The notes under the pieces were generated by a model, which was given only the letters and a program-made list of their open reading frames with translations, had not been told where the DNA came from and made no database searches. Positions 1-11,244 of a DNA stretch of 64,000 nucleotides are shown here, one piece after another (position 1 is the first letter of the stretch; the number at the start of each line of letters is the position of its first letter). The stretch covers positions 248,001 to 312,000 of the forward strand of contig NZ_CP092106.1 of NCBI RefSeq assembly GCF_029016485.1, written 5' to 3'. Position numbers and translations under genes: made by a program. This DNA is from Vibrio sp. JC009 (GTDB lineage: Bacteria; Pseudomonadota; Gammaproteobacteria; Enterobacterales; Vibrionaceae).

Positions 1-900
1 CAGGTTGAGTGTGCACGTAAAGTAGGTGCAGATGCACTGGCTCACGGTTGTACCGGTAAAGGTAACGACCAGGTTCGTTTCGAAGGTGCATTCGCAGCAC
101 TTGCACCGGATCTGCACGTAATCGCTCCTTGGCGTGAGTGGGATCTTGTTAGCCGTGAAGAGTGTCTGGACTACCTTGCTGAGCGTAACATCCCATGTAC
201 TGCTTCTCTGACTAAGATCTACTCTCGTGACGCAAACGCATGGCACATCTCAACTGAAGGTGGCGTTCTGGAAGATACATGGAATGCACCGAACGCTGAC
301 TGCTGGGCATGGACTAAGAGTCCTGAAGAAGCGCCAAACGAAGCTGAGTACGTAACTCTTAAAGTAGAAAAAGGCGCAGTAGTTGCAGTTGACGGTAAAG
401 ACATGTCACCATACGCAGCGCTTATGTACCTGAACGAAAAAGGTGTTGAGCACGGTGTTGGACGTATTGATATCGTTGAAAACCGTCTTGTTGGTATGAA
501 GTCTCGTGGTTGCTACGAAACTCCGGGCGGCACCATCATGATGGAAGCTCTGCGTGCAATCGAGCAACTTGTTCTTGATAAGAGCTCTTTCGAATTCCGT
601 GAAGAACTGGGTGTGAAAGCTTCTCACCTTGTATACGACGGCCGCTGGTTTACACCGCTGTGTAAATCAATCCTTGCAGCAACTGAAGAATTAGCTAAAG
701 ATGTGAACGGTGAAGTGGTTATCAAGCTTTACAAAGGCCAGGCTACAGCAACGCAGAAGCGTTCTGAAAACAGCCTGTACAGCGAAGAGTTCGCAACATT
801 CGGTGAGGACGAAGTTTACGATCAGAGCCATGCGGAAGGATTTATCCGTCTTTACTCGCTGGCAAGCCGGATTCGTACGCTGAACGAGCAGAAGAAGTAG
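1..900 (+). CDS. argG: Argininosuccinate synthase, C-terminal part (5' end outside window)
   Basis: The frame is open from base 1 to the TAG at 898-900 and encodes about 299 residues, the C-terminal three quarters of a family near 400 residues. The product joins citrulline and aspartate with ATP to make argininosuccinate in cytoplasmic arginine synthesis. The segment [14 protein letters not shown] near the start is the conserved substrate-binding stretch of ArgG. The gene is followed by the lyase that uses its product, so the two form a pathway pair, although a repeat-filled gap of 256 bases separates them. Identity is firm; only the start is missing. Confidence 0.97.
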   Translation, partial: QVECARKVGADALAHGCTGKGNDQVRFEGAFAALAPDLHVIAPWREWDLVSREECLDYLAERNIPCTASLTKIYSRDANAWHISTEGGVLEDTWNAPNADCWAWTKSPEEAPNEAEYVTLKVEKGAVVAVDGKDMSPYAALMYLNEKGVEHGVGRIDIVENRLVGMKSRGCYETPGGTIMMEALRAIEQLVLDKSSFEFREELGVKASHLVYDGRWFTPLCKSILAATEELAKDVNGEVVIKLYKGQATATQKRSENSLYSEEFATFGEDEVYDQSHAEGFIRLYSLASRIRTLNEQKK

Positions 901-907
901 ATTTTTT

Positions 908-3031
<2,124 letters not shown>

Positions 3032-3157
3032 CACACTGAATATCCATTAGAAAAAGATTATTTAGGAAAAAGTTGAAAAAATAATGATCTTTTTGGGAAC
3101 ATTTTAAGAAAGAGCTGGTCTTAGTAATACCACTGCTTTTTCTTAGAAGAATCTAAG

Positions 3158-3197
3158 AGAGCCCCGAGTCAGATTTGGCTATGGGGCTTTTTGTTTT
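3158..3197 (+). terminator. Rho-independent terminator after argH
   Basis: AGCCCC at 3160-3165 pairs with GGGGCT at 3183-3188, followed by TTTTTGTTTTT. It lies about 130 bases after the argH stop, in the right direction to end the arg transcript or a small RNA from its 3' region. Confidence 0.75.
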
Positions 3198-3292
3198 TCT
3201 GGGCCTGAGAAAATTGCTCTTCTCTGCTGTTGCAAGTACATCTTCTGTGGTGAAAAACTAGACTATTTGCGAAATATGTTGGTCTGGTATGC

Positions 3293-3316
3293 ATTCCCAC
3301 GCTGGAGCATGGGAAT
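3293..3316. repeat. REP-like hairpin, copy 1
   Basis: ATTCCCA and TGGGAAT pair around the loop CGCTGGAGCA. The loop is the exact reverse complement of the loop in the hairpin at 62081-62110, so the two are inverted copies of one interspersed palindrome. Such hairpins are widespread between genes in gammaproteobacteria. Confidence 0.7.
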
Positions 3317-3342
3317 GAGGGATTGTGTTTAAGTTCAGTGGG

Positions 3343-3597
3343 TTATTCGTCCATTCCGTGCTTCTTTTTGTACGGGATGACTATAAATTTGTATAGCAGG
3401 TGCAGAAACAGCAGCCCGTTAAACGCAAAGCCCGACATAATCAGCGCAATGGACTCTACGCTGGCCGGATTATCCCGGAAGGCAAACCACCAGATCACCC
3501 AGCAAAGTACTGAAAGCACGGTAAGCTGATCCATACAGCGTTTGCAGCGGCCGATTTTTTTCCAGAACCAGTTGTCGTTACAGTATTTGCAGGACAT
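3343..3597 (-). CDS. DUF3624-like small membrane protein
   Basis: An 84-residue protein beginning MSCKYCNDNWFWKKIGRCKRCMD. Two CxxC pairs in the first 25 residues suggest metal binding. Hydrophobic segments at about residues 24-40 and 50-72 look membrane-spanning, and the end is lysine-rich. It resembles the DUF3624 family of vibrios; function is unknown. The open frame continues upstream to 3831, but that extension reads through the GGGCCCTGGG repeat and is not credible, so the ATG at 3597 is chosen. It is convergent with argH and divergent from groES. Confidence 0.7.
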   Translation of the reverse strand: MSCKYCNDNWFWKKIGRCKRCMDQLTVLSVLCWVIWWFAFRDNPASVESIALIMSGFAFNGLLFLHLLYKFIVIPYKKKHGMDE

Positions 3598-3615
3598 AAA
3601 AATTACCCGGATTAA

Positions 3616-3736
3616 GGCCCTGGGCCCTAGGATCGGACTTCGTCCTGCTGGGCCCTGGGAATACAAATGAGTGGGCAATGAAATAAACGAAACGCACTTC
3701 TCACCCAGGGCCCAGGGCCTAAAACCCCAGGGCCTT
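3616..3736. repeat. GGGCCCTGGG-type inverted repeat element, copy 2
   Basis: GGCCCTGGGCCCTAGGA begins at 3616, then CGGACTTCGTCCTG, then GGGCCCTGGGA to 3660. The opposite arm ACCCAGGGCCCAGGGCCT is at 3703-3720, with a partial copy to about 3736. Arrangement and core match copy 1 at 908-1133 closely. It separates the DUF3624-like gene from the groE promoter region. Confidence 0.8.
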
Positions 3737-3782
3737 TTAAACTCAGTATCCAATAACCCGCCTCCGATCGCAAAAAATTCAC

Positions 3783-3819
3783 TCTCCCCCCTTGTGATCC
3801 TTAGATCCCCCCCCCACAT
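3783..3819 (+). promoter_or_regulatory. Candidate heat-shock (sigma-32) promoter of groES-groL
   Basis: TCTCCCCCCTTGTGA around 3783-3797 resembles the sigma-32 -35 region TNTCNCCCTTGAA. CCCCACAT at 3812-3819 resembles its -10 region CCCCATNT, at 14-base spacing. Position upstream of a chaperonin operon fits. A TATAAT at 3851-3856 could serve as an additional housekeeping -10, but I see no good -35 for it. Confidence 0.55.
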
Positions 3820-3887
3820 AACCTTCATCAAACGCCAAATTTGGCAACCCTATAATCAAATGGAAATTTAATCAGGAGAGACGACCG

Positions 3888-4178
3888 ATGAATATTCGTC
3901 CGTTACATGACCGTGTTATCGTTGAACGCCAGGAAGTTGAGTCAAAATCTGCTGGTGGCATCGTTCTGACTGGTTCTGCTGCAGAGAAATCAACTCGTGG
4001 CACTGTTCTGGCTGTTGGTAAGGGCCGCATCCTTGAGAACGGCACTGTTCAGCCTCTGGACGTTAAAGTTGGCGACACTGTTATCTTTGCAGAAGGCTAC
4101 GGCACTAAAACTGAAAAGATCGACGGTAAAGAAGTTCTTATCATGTCTGAAAACGACATCATGGCTATCGTTGAATAA
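3888..4178 (+). CDS. groS: Co-chaperonin GroES
   Basis: A 96-residue co-chaperonin, the usual length. It starts [16 protein letters not shown] and carries the flexible GroEL-contact loop around residues 17-33 ([17 protein letters not shown]). Seven copies cap the GroEL cage during ATP-driven folding in the cytoplasm. The ATG follows AGGAGAG. It is first in a two-gene operon with groL 46 bases downstream, and a heat-shock-type promoter lies upstream. Confidence 0.98.
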   Translation: MNIRPLHDRVIVERQEVESKSAGGIVLTGSAAEKSTRGTVLAVGKGRILENGTVQPLDVKVGDTVIFAEGYGTKTEKIDGKEVLIMSENDIMAIVE

Positions 4179-4194
4179 TTCACTTTTCAACTGA

Positions 4195-5871
<1,677 letters not shown>

Positions 5872-6002
5872 TCGGATTAATTTTTCGTCGCTGTATGGCC
5901 TGATAACTGCGTCGATCGTGCTCATGTACACATGTACATTCCGCGCGTTCTCCTTGTTCTCAAACCATACAGCTTAGAAAAATATAACCCTTCATTAAGA
6001 AG

Positions 6003-6031
6003 AACCGGAGTCTTGTGGCTTCGGTTTTTTT
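6003..6031 (+). terminator. Rho-independent terminator of the groE operon
   Basis: AACCGGAGTC pairs with GGCTTCGGTT (two G-U pairs) around the loop TTGT, followed by TTTTTTT. It sits 130 bases after the groL stop. Confidence 0.8.
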
Positions 6032-6115
6032 ATGCCGAAGTATTATAAAAGTCTTATTTGTTTCGAAGAGCCTTTGATTTTAGCGCTTGTCAGATATGCA
6101 GAATGGTTTGAGTTT

Positions 6116-6141
6116 GTATCCTTTTGGATACGTGCTATCCT
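6116..6141 (+). promoter_or_regulatory. Operator-like palindrome in a possible promoter for the DUF4160/DUF2442 pair
   Basis: GTATCC (6116-6121) and GGATAC (6126-6131) form a perfect inverted repeat around TTTT, with a related half-site CTATCC at 6135-6140. A weak -35 (TTGTAT, 6114-6119) and -10 (TATCCT, 6136-6141) at 16-base spacing flank it, so a bound protein would cover the promoter. Transcription from here would give a very short leader for a start at 6156, which leaves the promoter call tentative. Confidence 0.4.
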
Positions 6142-6155
6142 GTTTAGAAAGAGTA

Positions 6156-6419
6156 ATGCCGGAAATACTGAAAAGGCTGTTAGGACTTAAGTTCCAGATG
6201 AGATATGAGGATAATGACTTTCATAACCGTCCTCATATTCATGTTTCTTTTGGTGAGTATGAAGCCTCAATTGCCATCGATGATATCGAAGTACTTGCGG
6301 GTTTCCTGCCTCCTAAAAAGAGGAAGTTGGCAGAATTTTATATTGATAAGCACCGGGACGAGTTATTGCTGGCATGGGACGGAGCGGTAATCGGACAAGG
6401 TATCGGGAGGATCAATTAA
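6156..6419 (+). CDS. DUF4160 domain protein (possible toxin-like partner)
   Basis: An 87-residue protein starting MPEILKRLLGLKF. The hallmark of DUF4160 is visible: NRPHIHVSFGEYEASIAID, followed by a charged helix (KKRKLAEFYIDKHRDELLLAW). Such proteins are usually about 80-90 residues and are often encoded beside DUF2442 proteins; the pair is discussed as toxin-antitoxin-like but its action is not established. The frame is open back to a TTG at 6087, but the ATG at 6156, preceded by AAAGAG, matches family length. Its TAA shares a base with the ATG of the next gene (TAATG), indicating translational coupling. Confidence 0.75.
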   Translation: MPEILKRLLGLKFQMRYEDNDFHNRPHIHVSFGEYEASIAIDDIEVLAGFLPPKKRKLAEFYIDKHRDELLLAWDGAVIGQGIGRIN

Positions 6420-6934
6420 TGCTTAAAATCGTAGATCTTGACTGGTTGTCCGGCTATCTGCTGGAGCTCGAGTTTAGTGATGGCTTTAAAGGTATTGTTG
6501 ATCTGGAAGAGGTTTTTAATTCTGAACCATATAAGCAGATCCAGGATTTTAGCGCCTTTTCACTTGAAGGTACTTATCTTGACTGGGATGGAGTGGAGCT
6601 TTCCGCAAACATTCTTCGAAAAATGGCAGCTGGTAAGGGGCACTACACAGATAGGCCATGTGTCAGCGCCAGCAATATGGAAGACGTGTTAAAACAAGCA
6701 GCCTGGGATGCGATAGTTTCCAACCGCCCGGATATTTTTCAGGCCGCAATTAAAGGTTTTGTCGAAGAGTATGGGATTCAGAAAATCCAGCAACACACAA
6801 ACCTGAAGAGTAGGCCAAGCATCTACAAGGCATTATCTTCGAACAAGTCTCCAAAACTGGATACGCTCATCCAGTTAGGCCATGCTGCATTCGAGTTAGA
6901 ATTTGAGAGTCGAGAAATTAGTCAGAAAGGCTAG
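6419..6934 (+). CDS. DUF2442 domain protein with C-terminal antitoxin-type helix-turn-helix
   Basis: A 171-residue protein starting MLKIVDLDWLSGYLLELEF. Residues 1-80 resemble DUF2442 (FSDGFKGIVDLEEVF, LDWDGVELSANIL). The region from about residue 95 (AAIKGFVEEYGIQKIQQHTNLKSRPSIYKALSSN) resembles the DNA-binding half of addiction-module antidote proteins. An antitoxin that represses its own operon is the simplest reading, and a palindrome lies upstream at 6116-6131. The frame extends a little upstream inside the previous gene, but the overlapping ATG is favoured. The Tn5-like miniature element begins 26 bases after the stop. Confidence 0.7.
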   Translation: MLKIVDLDWLSGYLLELEFSDGFKGIVDLEEVFNSEPYKQIQDFSAFSLEGTYLDWDGVELSANILRKMAAGKGHYTDRPCVSASNMEDVLKQAAWDAIVSNRPDIFQAAIKGFVEEYGIQKIQQHTNLKSRPSIYKALSSNKSPKLDTLIQLGHAAFELEFESREISQKG

Positions 6935-6951
6935 AACCTTTTATTTTGATA

Positions 6952-7231
6952 GCTGATAGCCTGACTCTTATACACAAGTTTAAGGAGCCAAAGAATGCTC
7001 CTCCCCTTAGCATCAAAAGGACGGATTTTCGAAGAAGTAACATCGAAGGGGAGGCGGGGAGGGGTTGCTTCTCATGGGGTTAAGTTTTGGTTGTTTAACC
7101 ATGCATGGCATAACCAACCCCCTCTAACTCCCCCTTCTATTAGCTTTATCAACCAATTAGGCTTTTCAATTAAGGGGGAGAACCGTTCTCTGTTCACTTT
7201 AATATTTGTGTATAAGAGTCAGGCTGATAGC
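6952..7231. mobile_element. Tn5/IS50-like miniature inverted-repeat element with target duplications
   Basis: The element itself is 6961-7222 (262 bp). Its left end CTGACTCTTATACACAAGT (6961-6979) is identical to the 19-bp Tn5 outside end as I recall it. The right end, read inward on the opposite strand (7222-7204), differs at one base. A perfect 9-bp direct repeat GCTGATAGC flanks it (6952-6960 and 7223-7231), the duplication size made by IS50-type transposases. There is no transposase. Inside, a G-rich arm near 7049-7070 can pair with a C-rich arm near 7117-7137, giving a stem. The right duplication touches the stop codon of the adjacent glycosylase gene. Confidence 0.92.
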
Positions 7232-7915
7232 TCAAACCACCCGATTATCCCCACAACTAAACGCAATAGTCTGGCTAATCTCAGTAAGCGAACGGCCGGA
7301 CTCCTGTTGCCACTGTGCAAAGGCTTTGTTTGCTGCATTCAGTGCTCGCTTCGTCCCTCTTCCTGAATCAATTATCCCGATATTGCGCAGATGAGATTCA
7401 ACATCGGATGAAAGTATAAAAGTATCGACTCCCAGAGTTCTTAAAGCGTATGGACCTGTGTTTCCGCCCAGACGGGCTCCATTCTTTTTCAGGTACTCCC
7501 AAAGCCCGGTAATCTCCTCTTTCGGCCAGTTTGCCACCATCTGACCAAATGAATCATGTTGAATGGAAGCGCTATGGATCATATGGGCATTGGCCGGGAT
7601 GGACATTACTTTGGTCAGGTGGCGTATGATAGCCGGGTTCTGTGCTTTGGTTTCCCACTGTTCATCCGACAGCATAAGTAATGATTCGATCTTAAACCCG
7701 AAAAATGCCTCTTCAAAGTCAGGCCACTTTTTGCGGACCACACTCCATGAGATACCCGACTGAAACACTTTCATGGTAAAAGCCGAAAGCCAGCGATCGT
7801 TGGATATGGCTGCCAGTTCTTCACTGCTGAGTGGCTTGCTGAGCAATTCCTCAAGGCGCTTTTCTCCCCCTTTACGCTCGGCAGCTCTTTGGTAAATTGA
7901 TTCGAATTTTTCCAT
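7232..7915 (-). CDS. DNA-3-methyladenine glycosylase I family protein
   Basis: A 227-residue protein with features of the Tag family: KVFQSGISWSVVRKKWPDFEEAF near residues 48-70, PAIIRHLTKVMSIPANA, and a helix-rich C-terminal half. Tag enzymes remove 3-methyladenine from alkylated DNA to start base excision repair in the cytoplasm. It is longer than E. coli Tag (187 residues) and belongs to a divergent subgroup, so the substrate is inferred. The stop codon (TCA at 7232-7234 on the plus strand) directly follows the target duplication of the miniature element, so the insertion just missed the frame. Confidence 0.75.
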   Translation of the reverse strand: MEKFESIYQRAAERKGGEKRLEELLSKPLSSEELAAISNDRWLSAFTMKVFQSGISWSVVRKKWPDFEEAFFGFKIESLLMLSDEQWETKAQNPAIIRHLTKVMSIPANAHMIHSASIQHDSFGQMVANWPKEEITGLWEYLKKNGARLGGNTGPYALRTLGVDTFILSSDVESHLRNIGIIDSGRGTKRALNAANKAFAQWQQESGRSLTEISQTIAFSCGDNRVV

Positions 7916-8048
7916 TGTTTTTTACTGGATTTTTTCTTTGTAATTGGCTTAGGTTAGCTTAAATAGCTTTTGGTCACCAGTAGCCCATACTTGCTTAAAG
8001 CTAATTGTTCAGTAAAAAGATGCACATTTCTTGCTGTCTCCCACTGCC

Positions 8049-8176
8049 GTCATCTCGGAATTGCAAAGCAATATCCGAGATCTACTTTCTGGGTGTTGTA
8101 GAGTCAGAGGTTTCTTCTGCCCTACTACGCGCTGACAGTAGATTCCGGATAGAAGCTTCGCAACTTCCGGAATGAC
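8049..8176 (-). repeat. Three-hairpin interspersed repeat, copy 1 (inverted)
   Basis: A 128-bp unit which, on the minus strand, runs from GTCATTCCGGAAG to CCGAGATGAC. It matches the copies at 22509-22637 and 59214-59342. Each unit has a left hairpin (ATTCCGGA/TCCGGAAT), a middle hairpin of the TTGTAGAGC/GCTCTACAA type and a right hairpin (ATCTCGGA/TCCGAGAT). In this copy the middle stem has a mismatch. Confidence 0.85.
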
Positions 8177-8212
8177 CCAGTGGTAAGGGGTAAGGGTAGT
8201 AAGTAAAAGGTA

Positions 8213-8245
8213 TAAAAAAAGCGCAGCCCGTGAGCTGCGCTTTTT
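8213..8245 (-). terminator. Rho-independent terminator of crp
   Basis: GCGCAGC and GCTGCGC pair around CCGTGA. An A-run on one side and a T-run on the other make it usable from both strands; on the minus strand it lies just after the crp stop. Confidence 0.85.
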
Positions 8246-8266
8246 ACAAACTGTTTCGCTAAAGAA

Positions 8267-8899
8267 TTAACGAGTACCGTAAACCACGATAGTTTTACCG
8301 TGTGCAGAAATCAGATTCTGTTCTTCCAGCATCTTCAGGATACGGCCAACGGTTTCACGTGAACAGCCAACAATCTGACCAATCTCCTGACGGGTGATCT
8401 TGATCTGCATGCCGTCCGGGTGAGTCATTGCATCCGGTTGCTTAGCCAGGTTCAGAAGTGTTTGTGCGATACGGCCTGTAACGTCAAGGAACGCAAGGTC
8501 ACCAACTTTCTGGCTGGTTACCTGAAGGCGGCTTGCCATTTGAGCTGACAGACGCATCAGAATGTCTGGGTTTACCTGAATTAGCTGACGGAATTTCTTA
8601 AATGAAATTTCTGCTACTTCACATGGAGATTTAGCGCGAACCCATGCTGTACGCTCCTGGTCTTCTTCGAAAAGACCCAGTTCACCAATAAAGTCACCCT
8701 GGTTCAGATAAGAAAGAATCATTTCCTTACCTTCTTCATCCTTGATTAGGACAGCCACAGAGCCTTTTACAATGTAATACAGAGTTTCAGCCTTTTCACC
8801 AGCATGAATCAGAGTACTCTTTGATGGGTACTTATGAATATGACAGTGTGAAAGAAACCACTCTAGTGTTGGATCGGTTTGAGGTTTACCTAGAACCAT
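8267..8899 (-). CDS. crp: cAMP receptor protein (global transcription regulator)
   Basis: A 210-residue regulator, the exact length of E. coli CRP, starting [19 protein letters not shown]. The cyclic-nucleotide pocket includes [18 protein letters not shown] near residues 72-89. The C-terminal helix-turn-helix contains the recognition helix SRETVGRIL near residues 180-188. CRP-cAMP binds TGTGA-N6-TCACA sites to control carbon use; in vibrios it also affects virulence, competence and quorum circuits. A TGTGA-containing sequence at 9125-9141 in the leader could be an autoregulatory site, but its spacing is imperfect. The next gene upstream on the same strand is prkB, as in E. coli. Confidence 0.98.
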   Translation of the reverse strand: MVLGKPQTDPTLEWFLSHCHIHKYPSKSTLIHAGEKAETLYYIVKGSVAVLIKDEEGKEMILSYLNQGDFIGELGLFEEDQERTAWVRAKSPCEVAEISFKKFRQLIQVNPDILMRLSAQMASRLQVTSQKVGDLAFLDVTGRIAQTLLNLAKQPDAMTHPDGMQIKITRQEIGQIVGCSRETVGRILKMLEEQNLISAHGKTIVVYGTR

Positions 8900-9143
8900 A
8901 ATTATCTCACTTTATCTGCAGGGCCTGCTGCTCAGCAGCTTTCCTTTGCTGCTAAGCCACTCAATTAGGTGGTTTAGCATAGGATTTCTCTTTGAAAGCT
9001 GCAAGCAACTTATAATTCGATTAAGAATATTATCTCTTTTTGCAATCGATTTCTTGATTTTGATCGCTTTAAAAACGCGATTTTTTACGCAAATTCGTGC
9101 ACATGATCACGGACTTGGAAAAAATGTGACAAATGTTAACATT

Positions 9144-10013
9144 TTAACCGATTTTACCGGTTTCTATCAGTTGGGCAAGCATAGGACGTATGATCAGTTC
9201 CATGGCAAAACTCATTTTACCCCCCGGTACCACAAGCGTATTGTGGCGTGACATAAAAGAACCGTCGAGCATGGCCAGAAGGTACGGGTAATCAACATTT
9301 TTCATACCTCTTAACCTAATTACAACAAAACTTTCATCCAGACTCGGAATTGCTTTGGCATCCAAAGGGTTAGAGGTATCCACTGTGGGGACCCGTTGAA
9401 AGTTAATATGAGTGCGGGAAAACTGAGGGGTAATGTAATTCAGGTAGTCATCCATGGAGCGGACAATGGAGTCCATCACTGCTTCCCGTGAATGTCCTCT
9501 GTCACGCGTATCGCGGATAAATTTCTGTATCCACTCCAGGTTCACTATCGGCACCATGCCTATCAGCATATCCACATGCTGGGAGACGTTAATATCTCCG
9601 TCTCTTACGCCACCATGTAAACCCTCATAAAACAGAACATCTGTGTTCTCCGGCAGATCCTGCCAGGGGGTGAAAGTGCCGGGCATCTGGTTATAGGGAA
9701 CCGCTTCGTCAAAGGAGTGCAGATAGCGACGGATTTGACCTGTGCCTTCATCTCCGTACTTTCTGAAGAACTGCTCGAGAGCAGCAAAATCATTGGCTTC
9801 CGGGCCGAAATAGCTGATGTGTTTTCCCTGCTCTTTGGCTTTGCGGATAGCCACATCCATTTCTGGCCGGGTGTATCGGTGGAAACTGTCACCTTCCACC
9901 CAGGCAGCTTTTACGTCCATCATATTGAACATTTTTCTGAAGGCTTCAGAGGTGGTGGATGTACCGGCTCCCGATGAACCTGTTACTGCTATGATGGGAT
10001 GTTTTGCTGACAT
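9144..10013 (-). CDS. prkB: Phosphoribulokinase-family protein PrkB
   Basis: A 289-residue P-loop kinase starting MSAKHPIIAVTGSSGAGTSTT, with the Walker A motif at residues 11-20. The uridine kinase/phosphoribulokinase fold is clear (WVEGDSFHRYTRPEMD, YEGLHGG). E. coli PrkB is nearly the same length and lies next to crp. No Calvin cycle genes are present here, so a real phosphoribulokinase role is doubtful and the substrate is unknown. It appears to be the last gene of a yheT-yheU-prkB series on the minus strand. Confidence 0.92.
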   Translation of the reverse strand: MSAKHPIIAVTGSSGAGTSTTSEAFRKMFNMMDVKAAWVEGDSFHRYTRPEMDVAIRKAKEQGKHISYFGPEANDFAALEQFFRKYGDEGTGQIRRYLHSFDEAVPYNQMPGTFTPWQDLPENTDVLFYEGLHGGVRDGDINVSQHVDMLIGMVPIVNLEWIQKFIRDTRDRGHSREAVMDSIVRSMDDYLNYITPQFSRTHINFQRVPTVDTSNPLDAKAIPSLDESFVVIRLRGMKNVDYPYLLAMLDGSFMSRHNTLVVPGGKMSFAMELIIRPMLAQLIETGKIG

Positions 10014-10044
10014 GACATTCCTTGTCCTGGATTGGTTTAATTAC

Positions 10045-10257
10045 TTATAACTCGCGTCTTAACTTTATATCTACGGTCTCGTGCAGTTCTGAATAGAGAA
10101 TGACGGCCTCTCCGGATTTTATCAGCTCTCTGACCTGATCGGCTTTATCTTCCAGTGACACTTCCACTTCACCGTAATCGGTTCCTTCACGGAGAATAAA
10201 TTCTTTAATCAGATTTTCCAGTGTCTCCGGGTTTATCTGTTCCCAAGGGATAATCAT
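10045..10257 (-). CDS. yheU: YheU family protein
   Basis: A 70-residue acidic protein starting [30 protein letters not shown], typical of the YheU family (about 72 residues in E. coli). Function is unknown. It lies between yheT and prkB with short gaps of 15 and 31 bases, the E. coli order, so it is probably co-transcribed with them. Confidence 0.92.
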   Translation of the reverse strand: MIIPWEQINPETLENLIKEFILREGTDYGEVEVSLEDKADQVRELIKSGEAVILYSELHETVDIKLRREL

Positions 10258-10272
10258 AGTCGCTTTCTCACA

Positions 10273-11244
10273 TTACTGCTTAATATGTTGATAGTAGGCA
10301 GGAAGCGCCTGCTCCAGCCAGAATTCCGGCTTTCTGAAGCTGCCGGACAGAAAGCCCACATGCCCGCCGGACTTTAGCAAACGGTAGTCGATATTGTCGT
10401 TAAGCTTAAACTTAGGGATCACAGCCTCCGTCATAAAGGGATCATCCTGGGCATGGATAACCTGCAACGGAATGGATACCTGATTCAGAACCCGTATACC
10501 TGAGCAGCGGTTATAGTAATCCGTGGCTCCCTGAAAACCGTGCAGAGGCGCGGTTATCAGATCGTCAAATCCATACAGGGTTTTCAGGCTGCGGATGGTT
10601 TTCTGATTTATCCCAAGTGCCTTATCGAGCTTTTCATGCTTTTTAATGGCATTGGCTTTTAGTGAACTTAGCAGGTAGCTGCAATAAACCTTTGAAAAAC
10701 CTTTCTCGATTTTTTCTGAACAGGCGGCCAGATCTAAAGGTGCAGAAACTATGGTCGCCGCTTCCAGCAGTGGCAGTTCGTGATGGTTGGCCAGATAGTT
10801 AACCAGCATATTTCCGCCAAGAGAGATGCCCACAGCCACTTTCTTCTGCTCCGGGAACAGTGTGTTTACATGTTCCAGAAACTGGCGTGCATCTTTAGTT
10901 TCACCAGAGTGGTATGCGCGAGCCAACCGGTTTGGTCTGCCGCTGCATCCGCGAAAGTGCATCATGACTGAAAGCCAGCCCTGATCAGCAAAAGCTTTCA
11001 TCAAACCATTGGCATAAGGGCTGTAGAAGCTTCCCTCTAAGCCATGGAACAGCACAAAGACAGGTTTTTGCTTTGCGCTTTCTTGCTGCCAGTCTTCACT
11101 CCAGGCCAGATCCAGAAAGTCGCCGTCTGCGGTTTCAAGCGTCTGCCATACCGGTTCAAACAACGGCTTTCTGCGGATAAAACGGGGAATAATGGTTTGC
11201 AGGTGAGGGTTCTTCAGCCCTCTGGCCGGCGAAAAATCTGTCAT
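10273..11244 (-). CDS. yheT: YheT family alpha/beta hydrolase
   Basis: A 323-residue alpha/beta hydrolase. The nucleophile elbow GISLGGNM supplies the catalytic serine. The likely acid and base are in HAQDDPFM and SGGHVGFL near the C-terminus. The N-terminal RGLKNPHLQTI is a hallmark of the YheT/ABHD1-3 group. Substrates are not known; esterase activity on short acyl esters is the family expectation. Its ATG overlaps the stop of the upstream MocR-type gene by four bases, suggesting coupling. Confidence 0.92.
   Translation of the reverse strand: MTDFSPARGLKNPHLQTIIPRFIRRKPLFEPVWQTLETADGDFLDLAWSEDWQQESAKQKPVFVLFHGLEGSFYSPYANGLMKAFADQGWLSVMMHFRGCSGRPNRLARAYHSGETKDARQFLEHVNTLFPEQKKVAVGISLGGNMLVNYLANHHELPLLEAATIVSAPLDLAACSEKIEKGFSKVYCSYLLSSLKANAIKKHEKLDKALGINQKTIRSLKTLYGFDDLITAPLHGFQGATDYYNRCSGIRVLNQVSIPLQVIHAQDDPFMTEAVIPKFKLNDNIDYRLLKSGGHVGFLSGSFRKPEFWLEQALPAYYQHIKQ

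Larger units (their letters stand above)
3032..3342 (+). other. Intergenic region with tandem hairpins and a REP-like hairpin
   Basis: No convincing gene is present. A perfect hairpin (arms TCTTAGA/TCTAAGA, loop AGAA) lies at 3141-3158 and runs straight into the GC-rich terminator at 3158-3197. A separate REP-like palindrome lies at 3293-3316. The stretch could be the argH 3' untranslated region or a small RNA ending at the terminator; the sequence does not decide. Confidence 0.5.
7916..8266. other. Intergenic region between glycosylase gene and crp
   Basis: This gap holds the three-hairpin repeat (8049-8176) and the crp terminator (8213-8245). The remaining 130 bases beside the glycosylase start probably contain its promoter, but I see no clear -35/-10 pair. 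No gene is supported. Confidence 0.5.

Noticed and set aside
3343..3831. Longer version of the DUF3624-like gene
   Set aside because: The added N-terminus reads through the GGGCCCTGGG repeat and looks like low-complexity translation; the short form starts with conserved cysteines.
6995..7366. Open frame of 123 codons crossing the miniature element
   Set aside because: It lies mostly inside the transposon and then antisense to the glycosylase gene; no transposase motif is present.
8946..9251. Plus-strand frame in the crp leader
   Set aside because: It is AT-rich, overlaps the end of prkB on the other strand and has no recognisable domain; it is better read as the crp upstream region.
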